The notes beneath the pieces are model-generated. The model searched no databases and was not told where the DNA came from. It saw nothing but the letters and a program-made list of their open reading frames with translations. A program made the translations under genes and the position numbers. Of a DNA stretch of 64,000 bases, positions 48,301 through 57,389 are shown in pieces (the first letter of the stretch is position 1; every line of letters starts with the position of its first letter). The stretch lies in NCBI GenBank assembly GCA_021292165.1, contig CM037885.1, forward strand, positions 12,170,375-12,234,374. Direction: 5' to 3'. This stretch comes from Shinisaurus crocodilurus (taxonomy: Eukaryota > Chordata > Lepidosauria > Squamata > Shinisauridae).

Positions 48301-51101
48301 AACTCACCTACCTTTCACAACAATACGAGGGCTAGTATACATATTTGTATGGGTAGAAATAAAATCATGTCTGAATCGCTCGCCTTTATCAATTCTAAGG
48401 TAGTAGATCCCCAAGTCTTGAAACGTAGCTTTAACGATGCTGAAGGAACAGTCACCTTGCTCTGGGTTCCCTGTTAACATGAAATGGGTCTTTTCTGCTT
48501 TCTGCCTTTTGTCGTTGGTGGCCACAAGATCACCCATGACCCAGAGGTTGATCCAGATCAGATAGTAGCGCTTGGTCTTAATCTTAAACCAATAGGCATA
48601 CAGCGGCTCATAGCTGGAAGAATACCAAGCAGGAGTAGTAAATTTGCAGGAAACCTGGACACAAGTGCCCTGCTGTACAATGACAGAGCCTGGCACTGTG
48701 AGTGTGTAGTCCGATTTCTGGGTCAGCACACCTGCCAGAAGAGTGGGGGAGGGGTGGTAAGAGAAAGACATAAATGGTACCAGAGATGTCCAATTAGAAC
48801 CAGCCTGATGTTCTCCTCCTCTCTGGGTTCTTGTTCTGCCAGCTGGAGCAGGGACCCCTATAGGAATTAGCCGCCAGCCCTCATTTCACATTTGCTTAGG
48901 GCAGTGTTCTCCAACCTTGGGTTCCCAGATGTTTTTGGCCTACAACTCCCAGCATGCCCCAGCCAGCTACGCTACGCTGGCTGGGGTATGCTGGGAGTTG
49001 TAGGCCAAAAACATCTGGGGACCCAAGGTTGGAGAACACTGGCTTAGGGGGAAGCAAAAGATGTCAGGCCAAACACAGGAAGCTTCCTGATACCAGGCCA
49101 GCCTCTTTGTCCATCTAGCTCAGTCTTCCCCGACCCAACACCCACCAGATGTGTTGGACTTATGGATGTGCGAATCAGCAAAACTCGAGCTCAGCAAAGT
49201 TCTCTGAATTCCATCTCAAAGCTTATTCCAACTCGAGTCCGTATCAGATTGCGAGCTTTGTTTTTCTTTTCTCATGAAAATCCACACATGTGTACTTTTG
49301 TGCATATTTCACCAAATGTACACATCCGTTGTGCGCACATCTTTGAAATGTACACATTCTCCTTCCATAGATGAAAGCATTTGTGCACATTTTCAACAAG
49401 TATGCACTTTTACGCACATTTTTCAAATGTACACATGCTGCCCAATGCATTTTATGGGGGTGGGTGTGTGTCCATGAATCATGTTGCAATCTCAGAAATG
49501 TACCGACTTCGACCGTGGATTGCATCTGGGTCCGTATTCAATGTAGGAGCAATATGAAATACAGCCTGAATCCGTAGCAGGGTGTTGTGCCTTAGCTGAA
49601 GATTGCCGCTGTCCCACCATTAGCCCCATGAAGCAGTAGTAGTAGTAGTCCATTTTAGGTGCAATCCTGTGCATGTTTAGACAGAAAAAGGCCTACAACT
49701 CCCAGTATGGCCCGGCTGGGACATGCTGGGAGATGTAGGTCATTTTCTAAACATGCATTGGATTGGGCCCTTAAAGAACCAGGAGCAAGGAGGCCCAGGG
49801 ATTGATTCCACCTGAGAAGCTGCAGCTGTGCAATTCGATTGTACCGCCAGCTTCTTCACACATGTACTTTCTCCAGTTAGCACAGCTTCTGCTTCAGGAG
49901 GAGGAAAGAGGAAGGTATTGGGTTGTTGTTGTTTTTTTAAGGTGGAGAACCATCTGAATATGAGACATCCCCCCCCCCCCCCTGCTAGTCAGGACCTCCA
50001 GTGACTGTAATTTCTGAGCTGGACCCCACTGAGGAACCAGCATCCTTTCCTCCCAGGGCCTCCCAGGGCAAATCTGCTCACCACTGTAGGCAGTGGCACA
50101 CAGCAAGAAACAATGGAGAGGCAACCAAATGCCAGACTTCAGGCCAGAGGCCTTTTGCTTTAAGGATCTCCTCTCTTCAGCAAGTTGGCAGGGCCTGGGA
50201 GAGGGTGTCAGACAGAGAGGCTCAGGAACCATATAAGGGCTCAGTTAGCACCAAGCACTTGGAAGGAGCCATCTTTCCCCTGGGACCTGTCCAAGGTCCT
50301 GATGTTCCTGAGCCTTGCTTTCTGCTTGATCTCTGAGAAGATACACCTGCCTCTTCCAACATAGTCCCTCCAGATGTTTTGGACTACAACTTCCTGTGTT
50401 CCTGACCATTGGCTATGCTGGCTGGGGCTGATGGGAGTTGAAGTCGAAAACACATGTAGAACACCAGGCTGGAGAAGGCTGAGGCACACATTCCTTGCCT
50501 GTCAGTTCCCTGCTCAAGCCATCTATTCTCCAGACTACCGCCTGACCTACTTCTTCCAGACACTACTGTGGGACTGGACATAAAGAAATGGCTACCAGTG
50601 AAACTAACTAAGCCGCTCTCCCACCTTGTCAGTTTCAGTGCAGAACAGAGAGGGAGAATGGTGATGGGAAGACCAGTGGGGCAAGAGGCAGGGGTCCACT
50701 GAAGGGGCATGATGACCTGGAAACATTTTACTGCAGGGGCTCCAAATACAATTTCAGATAAGCTTTTGCGGGCCACATTCCAGTGCCGGTCAGGGCTGAA
50801 GGCAAACTGGGATGGGGCCGAAACACAATTTCAACCATTTAGAATGGGGTGGGGTGGGGGAACTGCACAAAATCCAGGAAACCATCGAACAATCAGAGGA
50901 CCAATTGGGCCTTCAGGCAGGTCTGATTCTGCCTGAGGTTCTGCTCCTCTGCTCTACAGAATTTCCTCGCTCATTTCTATATACATCACTCTTACCCTTG
51001 CAAAGCAGGACAAGGATCAGGGCTGTCACTCTCACTAGACAGGCCCCACCTCCAGCCTTTGTGGGAGGATTTGCACATTGCCAGCTCCTCTCTCCCTGCA
51101 T
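38603..51101 (-). CDS. CD33-type Siglec gene (six exons assembled; terminal exon(s) not found)
   Basis: Sialic-acid-binding Ig-like lectin, a type I membrane receptor of leukocytes. Exons in transcript order: 51101-50996 (signal), 48731-48312 (V-set), 44644-44345 (C2), 42279-41971 (C2), 39879-39784 (TM), 38673-38603 (juxtamembrane). All internal junctions are phase 1 with GT/AG borders; the last exon leaves in phase 0. Lengths 106+420+300+309+96+71 make 1302 nt, 434 codons, no internal stop. The V-set has the Siglec cysteine pattern (a pair spaced four apart in strand B, one in GDCSFSI) and the strand F arginine (YYLRIDKG) that contacts sialic acid. No charged residue sits mid-TM, so DAP12 pairing as in Siglec-14/15/16 is not suggested. 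Missing: a tail exon with ITIM motifs, and the roughly 16-residue linker exon many mammalian Siglecs have between C2 domains. The neighbouring FPR-like gene matches mammalian synteny. Family call firm; one-to-one orthology unknown. Confidence 0.87.
38877..39253. mobile_element. palindromic MITE, 'gggcttctctacat' family
   Basis: Termini agggcttctctacat and atgtagagaagccct; lies within the Siglec intron between exons 5 and 6. Third copy of the 3386 family. Confidence 0.65.
39784..39879 (-). CDS. Siglec exon 5: transmembrane segment
   Basis: Acceptor atgctttcag|AT, donor CTTCT|GTGAGTA, 96 nt, phase 1 to 1. It encodes DHPKMSP and then about 23 hydrophobic residues (VVIFWITSASL, ILLAVTGAIL) before HYFF. 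There is no Lys or Arg inside the helix. Confidence 0.85.
39880..41970 (-). other. Siglec intron 4
   Basis: Contains a CR1-like 3' fragment (40140-40515) and a probable L2-like LINE 3' remnant at about 40640-40985. The remainder, 41000-41970, shows no recognisable coding sequence; 41505-41770 has repeated 'aaccatggttta'-type motifs in both orientations. Confidence 0.45.
40140..40515 (+). mobile_element. CR1-like LINE 3' end fragment
   Basis: Encodes KYKYFFTQCIIKLWNSLPQD and VVMATNLDGFKKGL, the LINE C-terminal motif, then 'ctggactagatggaccctcgg' 3' sequence. Confidence 0.65.
41971..42279 (-). CDS. Siglec exon 4: second C2-set Ig domain
   Basis: Acceptor cgctttccag|AT, donor AAAGCAG|GTGAGAG, 309 nt, phase 1 to 1. 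It opens DHPEVTDTQPDIKC and contains LLCKCAFHSWPPPEILW (strands B-C) and SISCSGINPFGK (strands F-G), the usual C2 cysteine pair plus extra cysteines. Sequons NFT and NST are visible. Its divergence from the first C2 domain is typical of the family. Confidence 0.85.
42925..43365 (-). mobile_element. solo-LTR-like sequence
   Basis: The minus strand starts near tgtgtgatgtgtgaaacac and carries a polyadenylation-type signal (ttaataaaacag at about 42990) before 'gattcctgagtcctgg'. Typical of an ERV LTR without internal genes; exact ends uncertain. Confidence 0.5.
44073..44212. mobile_element. palindromic hAT MITE, perfect 8-bp TSD
   Basis: CAGTGTTCTCCAACC / GGTTGGAGAACACTG; the arms are almost fully complementary around 'agctacgctacgctggct'. 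Flanks gtataggg on both sides. Confidence 0.92.
44345..44644 (-). CDS. Siglec exon 3: first C2-set Ig domain
   Basis: Acceptor ttgttcag|CTTTGC, donor GGCCT|GTGAGTAG, 300 nt, phase 1 to 1. It begins LQKPIIQKPSE, like the ALTHRP opening of mammalian Siglec C2 domains. ATFSC and VLNCHATF give the domain cysteines. The extra Cys in DICPGDPPP is placed where family members make the V-to-C2 interdomain bond. Several N-glycosylation sequons are present (NNS, NWS, NVT, NIT). An alternative acceptor eight bases further in (ttgcag) would break the phase. Confidence 0.88.
45299..45360. repeat. (CT)n-(CA)n compound microsatellite
   Basis: About 13 CT units, then CA units with 'ctca' interruptions. Confidence 0.93.
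45580..47280 (+). mobile_element. L2/CR1-group LINE with reverse transcriptase block
   Basis: Encodes much of a non-LTR RT: PEDFNNFRPVANVPFLGKVLE, LLILLDLTVAFDTIDYG, GVPQGSVLSPMLFNIYM and the catalytic HQYADDMQLY, then ANKLRLNPDKTEMLLV, SKLDYCNALYMGLP and QNAAARLITGTKRSEHITPV to the C-terminus and an AATG/AATA tail. An in-frame TAG (near 45990) and a frameshift (near 46260-46275) break it. The endonuclease and ORF1 are missing (5' truncated). Antisense within Siglec intron 2. Confidence 0.85.
47600..47850 (+). mobile_element. scrap of the same LINE family
   Basis: 47725-47826 repeats 'cacagctctatttctcctttc ... caatggactggatgagggctaa', matching 46218-46316. Confidence 0.65.
48312..48731 (-). 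CDS. Siglec exon 2: V-set Ig domain with sialic-acid arginine
   Basis: Acceptor cttctggcag|GT; donor GTGAAAG|GTAGGTGAG; 420 nt, phase 1 in and out. Key features: GTCVQVSC, where the first Cys normally bridges to the C2 domain and the second forms the intrasheet bond with the Cys of GDCSFSI; YAYWFKI in strand C; DLGIYYLRIDKG in strand F. The Arg codon is at 48394-48396 and aligns with the essential sialic-acid-binding Arg of the family. Binding competence is inferred from that residue, not shown. Confidence 0.9.
48902..49041. mobile_element. palindromic hAT MITE, perfect 8-bp TSD
   Basis: Nearly identical to 44073-44212; flanks gcttaggg on both sides. Confidence 0.92.
50364..50482. mobile_element. 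hAT-like MITE
   Basis: 'cctccagatgttttggactac' left, 'ccaggctggagaaggctg' right; in Siglec intron 1. Confidence 0.65.
50996..51101 (-). CDS. Siglec exon 1: signal peptide
   Basis: Starts at an ATG at 51101 and ends in a strong donor (CAAGG|GTAAGAG). It encodes a polar N-region of about 20 residues and then the hydrophobic core VTALILVLLCKG. It leaves in phase 1, and the split Gly codon is completed exactly by the V-set exon (G|GT, then VLTQKSDY). The N-region is long for a signal peptide, so an upstream exon or another start is possible. Confidence 0.65.
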
Positions 51102-52405
51102 CCTCTTCTACCTACAGTGTTATTGCCATGGAAGGAGATCTATAAGAGAGAAAGGGGAGAATTTGACCTGGGGCAAGGAGACCATGACTACAGGCCATTT
51201 AGTAGGCTCCGATTGTGCTAGGACAGACTTCACCAATGTGTTGTTCTCCAGATGTTCGGGACTCCTGTCATCCCCAGCCAGGTGGGGTACTCATCTGGGC
51301 CCCCTTGAACCTTGCCAGCCATGGCAGAAGTGATGAAACACTGGAAGAGTCCAGTAAGGCCCCAGAAGGTAAAGGACCCACCCTGTAAGGTCAGCAACTT
51401 CTGACTGCATTACAGCCATTTCCTGGAAGATCAGGATGATCCAGCAGGTTCCTCTGTTCTGGGGTGGTCCTCCTGAGCCTTAATTTCCACAGAGGTCTGA
51501 TGAAATGTGGGCAGATTTCTCATAGGCCCAAGAAGGCTGAGGGTCCACATCTTGTAAAGTCAATATCTGGCTACATTACAGCCACTTCTGAGAAGGTTTG
51601 ATTGTTAGGAGCTAACCAAATATGTAACTAAGAACTAGTGCCTGAGTTCGCTTTATTCCTTCTTCCTCCCAATCCCTTTCCCCTTTTGGTGTTGTGTCTG
51701 TTAGATTATAAACGGAGGTCAGGGGAGTGTCTTTTATTTATTTATTTATTTTTTAAAGATCTGTAAGCTGCTCTGAGTGCCATTTTGTCTGATGACAAAG
51801 TGATATCCTTTCTCTCGCTGAACTCACTGCTTCTCAGTCATTTGAAACTGGTTCTAACTGCCTTGGAATATTTTTGTCCATCATACAGAAACTCGTTAAC
51901 AAGATTCTAAAAGGGCTGAGCCAGTGGTTCTCAAAGTGATCCCCACCCCTCCATGGACCACTTGGAAATTCCTGGGAGTCTTGGTGAATCACTTAACACT
52001 TTTTTCTTCTGCAAATCAAAGCATGTACACAACTCCTATTTTAATAGCCACAGTTCTGTCTTTCTAAATGTGATGGACAGAGACGGTGTTAGGGGGTGGC
52101 CCACTAGGGTAGGAGCCCCAAATCTTTCACTTGGAGCCCCGGATCTCTGGGAGGCCATCTGCCCCACCACCCTGCTGTCCATGGGCACTTGCTAAAAAAA
52201 AGGTACAGGAGCCCTGATGATCTCTGTTGCATCTGATCCCCCTGGATGAGCTGGCTTTTTGCCCACATGTGCTTCACCTCCTGCTGCCCCGCCCTTGAAT
52301 CTTTCTGCCTGTGGGTTTTTTTCTGAAATCAAATGCCCTCCTCTCCACTGTCCATACATCCCTTTGTACAAATGGGGGTGTCCTTAGGAGATGGGGTCCT
52401 TTAAA

Positions 52406-52410
<5 letters not shown>

Positions 52411-52438
<28 letters not shown>
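52411..52438. repeat. (CA)n microsatellite
   Basis: About 14 CA units. Confidence 0.93.
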
Positions 52439-52440
<2 letters not shown>

Positions 52441-52856
52441 TAGAGCATATGTAAATTAGCATATGCAAATTTATGCAATTTTTTTCCCCTGTGGGGCTGA
52501 GCCCTGGATGTTTTCAGTACCTAGCACCACACCTGATGATGGATGTGCTTCTGGACTAAATATGAAGGTAAAATTCATTTTTTCTTCAGTGCCAAGGTCG
52601 TCCTCATCATCGCAATAATCAGCAGCATATTATAAGAATCATGAGCCCTATGTTAGGCCACTGAGAAGGGCCCCTTTCACTGGTACATTTTTAGGGGGAA
52701 ATTAGTAGAGTGCAGAAGCACCATACTCTGAAAACTGTGGGCCCCTTAGCCATGGCCTTGTTAGCCCACTCAATAATCCAGCCTTAGTCAAAATGGCCTC
52801 AATCTCTGTCATTAGAAAAATTCTGAACAGTCCTGCAACTTTTCTACAGACTACCA

Positions 52857-52953
52857 CAGCCTTCCCCAACCAGGCGCCCTCCAGATGTGTTGGACTACAG
52901 CTCCCAGCATCCTCCAGCCAGCCATCTGGAGGGTACCAGGCTGGGGAAGGCTG
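52857..52953. mobile_element. short hAT-like MITE
   Basis: CAGCCTTCCCCAACC / GGCTGGGGAAGGCTG termini, flanks gactacca / gcctacct; 97 bp. Confidence 0.8.
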
Positions 52954-53511
52954 GCCTACCTAAATAGAGCTTGCGCACCACAGTTTGAGAACCTCTGGGC
53001 TAGAGAATCTCTTTATTTCATTTCATTTCAGTTCCCAAAGCAGTTTACAGAATTTTGAAACAAGACTGTACCAGTACAATACAGCAGAAGATCACCACAA
53101 CAGAAGGGCATTTAAAAAGTCAGGTAAACTCCATCAGTCACACATTATACTACCTTGCACTAAAGGATGGTTCTGGAAGGTATAAGACATCAGCTAAAGA
53201 GAGAACCAAGGTCTGAGGCAGCAGTGGGTCTGTGGAAGAGGGGAAGGGCCACATGCTTTGTCTGCAGAAGGTCCCTGATCAGTCCCCATCACCTCCAGGC
53301 GGGGTTGGGAAAGACTCCTGTCTGAGACCCTGGGTCAGCCCTGCAGCTAAGGTTGCCTGGGAAAGCCAGTAGAAGCAATGTGAAGCCTTGACTCACAAAA
53401 AAAAAATGGATGTCTAAAGCATGGGATATTATCATCCATCAGTCATCTATCGTAGAGTGACCCCTGCCTTACCCTGTTCAATTATAACTCAGTTTCTGGG
53501 TTACCTCTTAC

Positions 53512-54053
53512 CAGGGATGGGGACTCGGACTCGAGGACTCGACTCGTGAGTCCCCCCTCTGACTCGACTCGGATTCGAGTCCCAATATTTTTAATGGGAC
53601 TCGAGACTCGACTCGGGACTCGAGACCAAGGACTCGTCAACATCCCTGGGCTGTGCCAGAAGGAGTGGAGAGGAGCGTGATTGCCGGCAAAGAGCGCGTG
53701 GAAGTGAGGTGTGCCGCTGCTCGGCCACTATGGACGGCTACCAGGAGTGCAGCCCCAACAGTGAGTCAAGATTTATTTTGATTGATGTGTTGCGTACTTG
53801 GGAGAGGCAGAAGAAGGACCTGAGATTACTCTGTGTGGCTGCTCTGAGTGTGAAGTAGCCTTATTTTGTTGGGAAAAAACCCCATTGATTTTAATAGGGA
53901 CTCGTGGAGTCAGCTTTGGGAGTGACTCATGACTCGTGACTCGTGAGTCACCATTTTGGACCAAGGACTCGGACTCGAACTCGAGACTCGGGTCCAAAGA
54001 CTCGTGACTCGACTCGTGACTTGAGACCAAGCAAGGACTCTTCAACATCCCTG
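53512..54053. mobile_element. GACTCG-repeat hAT-like element, perfect 8-bp TSD
   Basis: Flanked by cctcttac on both sides; starts CAGGGATGGGGACTCGG and ends AACATCCCTG. Both subterminal regions (53520-53640, 53895-54040) consist of irregular gactcg/cgagtc motifs; the centre (53650-53890) is non-repetitive with no transposase. Confidence 0.85.
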
Positions 54054-55197
54054 CCTCTTACTAGTGAAGTTAATGCATCATAAAATAAGCTTTCTGCAGT
54101 GTCCCCGTATCATTTTACATTCTTCCTGCCCCCCTTCTCCCCTCTCAGTGGTTGGTTGCTTCCTTCCTTTAAAAATCATTATTATCTGACTGTATATATC
54201 TATTTACTAATCTCCACCAATAAACCACTCAGTTTTGCTGGGTGGAGCTTCCTCACCTGATTTGTGCAACCTCAAGCAATTTCACAACCAGATCTACAGA
54301 AACTTCCAGAGAGCCTAGCGGTGTTACAGCAAAACTCTTGATCTGTGCCGACCCTGGTTTTACCCTGTGATGTAGCCTCAAGGATCTTCAGAGAGCCCTT
54401 ACCCCACTCCTTTAATTTGGCACCCCAAGGGCTCACTATGTGTAAGCCACTGTGTAAATGGGCTTTGGGTTACCCCAATTTTACTCCTAAGATTAAACCT
54501 GGCCTAAAATATCAATACAACTTAGTAGCCACTACCACCTCCTGAATTAAGTGAGCTAGAGGTCTCTTAGGCTGCAATTCTATACAGAAGTACCTGGGAC
54601 TGGGAGTAGGTCTCATTGAATTCAGTGGGGATTAATCCTGTGTAGTAGTGCACGGAATGGCACTGTTAAGTATTGGGGTACAGGGAAGAGATCTGGGGGT
54701 GGGGGGGCTACTTGTTCTGGTCACATGATCAGAGCAAAGTCACTCATTGAGACTGTTAACCCAGCAAAGGTCTAGGAAAAGACTTTGGGCTTATATACTG
54801 GCTGTCCCTGATTCAACATCGCAGCTGTGTATGCTTCTTCAGCGGCTCCAACTGGTTCTTCTTCCCCATGAGTAGACCCTTGCTCCTGAGTCAACCATGG
54901 GCAAAAGAGTCTTCTGGCATCCAGGCAGGCAATCTGACAATGACTCTTCTTGTCCCATCTGGTCTGGTGCAGCCAGTGCTTCAGTGAGCTGTGGGATGAG
55001 GGAGGAAAAACTCCACAGAAGGCAAACCCCACTTCCACAGAAGGGCAACTTGAGCAGTCCCATTGCAGGGATGCCTCACCGGAGGTCTCAAAGTATCCCT
55101 CAAACCCCATCCCAGCCCTGCTGTGGTTCCTAGCTTTTCCCTCTGTGGCAGAGGGAGCAGAGCCAGGGGAAGGAGATACTGAAAGATTCAATCAGAC
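54054..55197. other. no gene recognised
   Basis: 54772-55191 on the minus strand is open (ends EEAYTAAMLNQGQPVYKPKVFS with a TATA-like agtatataagcc nearby). I could not tie it to a family; it lacks a clear acceptor. Confidence 0.35.
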
Positions 55198-55332
55198 CAG
55201 TGTTTCTCAACCTTGGGTCCCCAGATGTTTTTGGCCTACAACTCCCAGCATGCCCCAGCCAGCTATGCTGGCTGGGGCATGCTGGGAGTTGTAGGCCAAA
55301 AACATCTGGGGACCCAAGGTTGAGAAACACTG
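55198..55332. mobile_element. palindromic hAT MITE, perfect 8-bp TSD
   Basis: CAGTGTTTCTCAACC / GGTTGAGAAACACTG; flanks aatcagac on both sides; essentially perfect hairpin of about 60-bp arms. Confidence 0.92.
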
Positions 55333-56429
55333 AATCAGACCAGCTTCCTTCTGAGCCTCGTCCTGCGGAGGCCTGCCCTGCTCACTTGTGAGTAGACTTG
55401 CAGAGGCTTGCCCTGCTTACTTGTGAGTAGATACGATGTGTTTACTTCTTCAACAAACCAGTCTTCATCTTGGAAGGGGAGAAGGTGTTAAAAGCAGACC
55501 GAAGAAGGCTTGGGGAAGGGGGAGTGGAGCAGTGTCTTTGTGACTCTATTTGGAATTTAGAACAATCCTTCATAACTGCAAACGTTCTGGAGCTATCAAC
55601 AACCTCCATTCCTGAGAAGGCATCTAACTTCAAGGCAGCATACCCAAGATTAGTTCATCTGGACTAGTTATATATATATGTCTTCATTGCCTTTAGGAAT
55701 TCACAGTCAAAATATTTTAAGACTTTCAATGTAATTGGACAGCAGTTCTAAATCACATGTGTGATGTGTGACTACAGAATTAGGGGGTTGTTCTTAAATC
55801 AAGATTAATCTGGCATAAAAGAGCATAACCTTGTTTATATGCTGGAGGCAGCATTCCTATGGTCCCTAGGCAGTGCCTGAGAGGCCAAAGGATATTTCAG
55901 ATTCCCACACCTAAGGCTGAAGACAGTGCTCTGACCTGAGAACTGGGAATTGGACCTCTGACCACCCTGCAGCCTGTGTGGAAAGAACCATGCAGGCTGC
56001 GTTCCAAGGCTGGGAAAGTGACCTCGGAGAGGGGGGAAAGAGGATATTTCAGTGGATGGGGAGGGGAGGAGACTAGAGAGGCCAGGATATGGGCTATCCT
56101 GATGCCTCTCCAGCCTCCTTCCCCCCCACCCCCGAAACCCTCCAGCTAGATGGGCAAAAAAAGCTCCTCCCACTCAGCATTCGATGACCATAAGCCTCTG
56201 GGTTTGGCGGGGGCTTACGGGCAGGACCATAGGATTGCACCCTTAGTGCCTCTCTGTGTATTCGGTCACTTTGCCAGTGAGCCAACATGACCCTACTTTG
56301 CATGACATTAAATATTGCCGTAGATCACACTGCATGGCCTTGCAGGATCCTGGGGACCTTGCTAGAACATGAATGTTTCAACAACAACCTATGGTTCAAC
56401 TACAACCCACACTCAACCCTTGAGTATGC
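55333..56429. other. no gene recognised
   Basis: 55370-55435 has a near-duplicate of 'ctgccctgctcacttgtgagtaga'. Otherwise plain. Confidence 0.4.
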
Positions 56430-57345
56430 CAGGGATGTTGAAGAGTCCTTGGTCCCGAGTCGAGTCCCGAGTCTTTGGACCCGAGTCTAGAGTCGAGTCT
56501 AGAGTCTGAGGTCCAAAATGGTGACTCGAGTCGAGTCCCGAGTCCCGAGTCACTCCCAAAGCGGCGGCCCATGGAGGGAGCGGGAGGGTCTCCGTGAGAG
56601 GAAGAAGAGCTGCCCTTCCTCCCGCGGAGACCCTCCTGCTCCCTCCATGGGCCGCTGCCGCCGCCACTCACCGTCCTTCCCTCGTCCCTACTCCTGCCAC
56701 CACCAGGGGCAGGGCTGTATTACGAGCCCTCCCTGGGCTCGTAGTTCCCCGCAGCGGAGTGGCCCAAACTCGCTCTTCTGAGCGGCGCGGAGCATTCTCT
56801 GCACCGCTCGAGTTGCTGCCGCCTCGACGCCTCACTTCGCCACCGCCCCGCTGCCGCCCTCACCTCCACCTCCGCCGCCCTCCCCTCCCCTCCACCGCCG
56901 CCACCGCCGCCGCCCTCTCCTCCTCCTCCTCCTCCTCCTCCACCGCCGCCATCGCCATCGCCATCGCACACAGCATGCTGCGTAACGCCACCAGCGCCGT
57001 CGCTCTGTTTTTGGCGGGAGGAACCACAGCAACCCCGCCAAAAACAGAGCGACGGCGCTGGCAGTGTGACGCGGCGTGCTGTGTGCGATGGCGATGGCGA
57101 CGAGGTTGGCGGTGGCAGCGGCGGCGGCAGAGGAGGAGGTGAGGGCGGCGGCGGCGGCGGAGGTGAAGTGAGGACGGCGGCTGCGGCGCGCGGCGGCGGC
57201 GCACGGCGGCGGAGTCCTTGGGCTCGAGTCTCGAGTCGAGTCTCGAGTCCCACATAAATTATTGGGACTCGAGTGGGACTCAAGTCAGAGGGGGGACTCA
57301 GTTGGACTCATGAGTCGAGTCCCCGAGTCCGAGTCCCCATCCCTG
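56430..57345. mobile_element. GACTCG-repeat hAT-like element, second copy, with GC-rich hairpin core
   Basis: Ends CAGGGATGTTGAAGAGTCC and GAGTCCCCATCCCTG, inverted in orientation relative to 53512-54053. The core (56780-57200) is CpG-dense with gcc/ccg/ctc triplet runs and contains a long hairpin (about 56945-57110; arms include gcgccgtcgctctgtttttgg). Flanks gagtatgc / gtgtgggc match only partly. Confidence 0.78.
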
Positions 57346-57389
57346 GTGTGGGCTATTGTGTTGTCTGAAGTCTGAACTCAGCCAATGGT

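Larger units (their letters stand above)
44645..48311 (-). other. Siglec intron 2
   Basis: Mostly filled by the L2/CR1-type LINE on the opposite strand (about 45580-47280), a second LINE scrap at 47600-47850, a CT/CA microsatellite at 45299-45360 and an AT-rich repeat at 47980-48250. 44760-45290 shows nothing recognisable. Confidence 0.5.
48732..50995 (-). other. Siglec intron 1
   Basis: Contains a perfect-TSD hAT MITE (48902-49041), a SINE 3' end fragment (about 49070-49130), a repeat rich in 'tgtacacat' (49160-49570) and a MITE at about 50364-50482. 49580-50360 and 50490-50990 show nothing else I can name. Confidence 0.45.
51102..53511. other. 5' flank of the Siglec gene
   Basis: Contains a MITE (52857-52953), a CA microsatellite (52411-52438), a LINE tail (51730-51790) and a SINE scrap (53280-53370). 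No TATA box or 5' UTR exon could be assigned. Confidence 0.4.

Noticed and set aside
54772..55191. Siglec tail exon (open frame ending EEAYTAAM...)
   Set aside because: It lies upstream of the Siglec signal exon, lacks a convincing acceptor, and the Tyr context is not an ITIM.
56594..57283. Long Ala/Ser/Arg/Gly-rich open frames on both strands
   Set aside because: Low-complexity GCC/CTC repeats in the core of a MITE, with no domain and conflicting strands.
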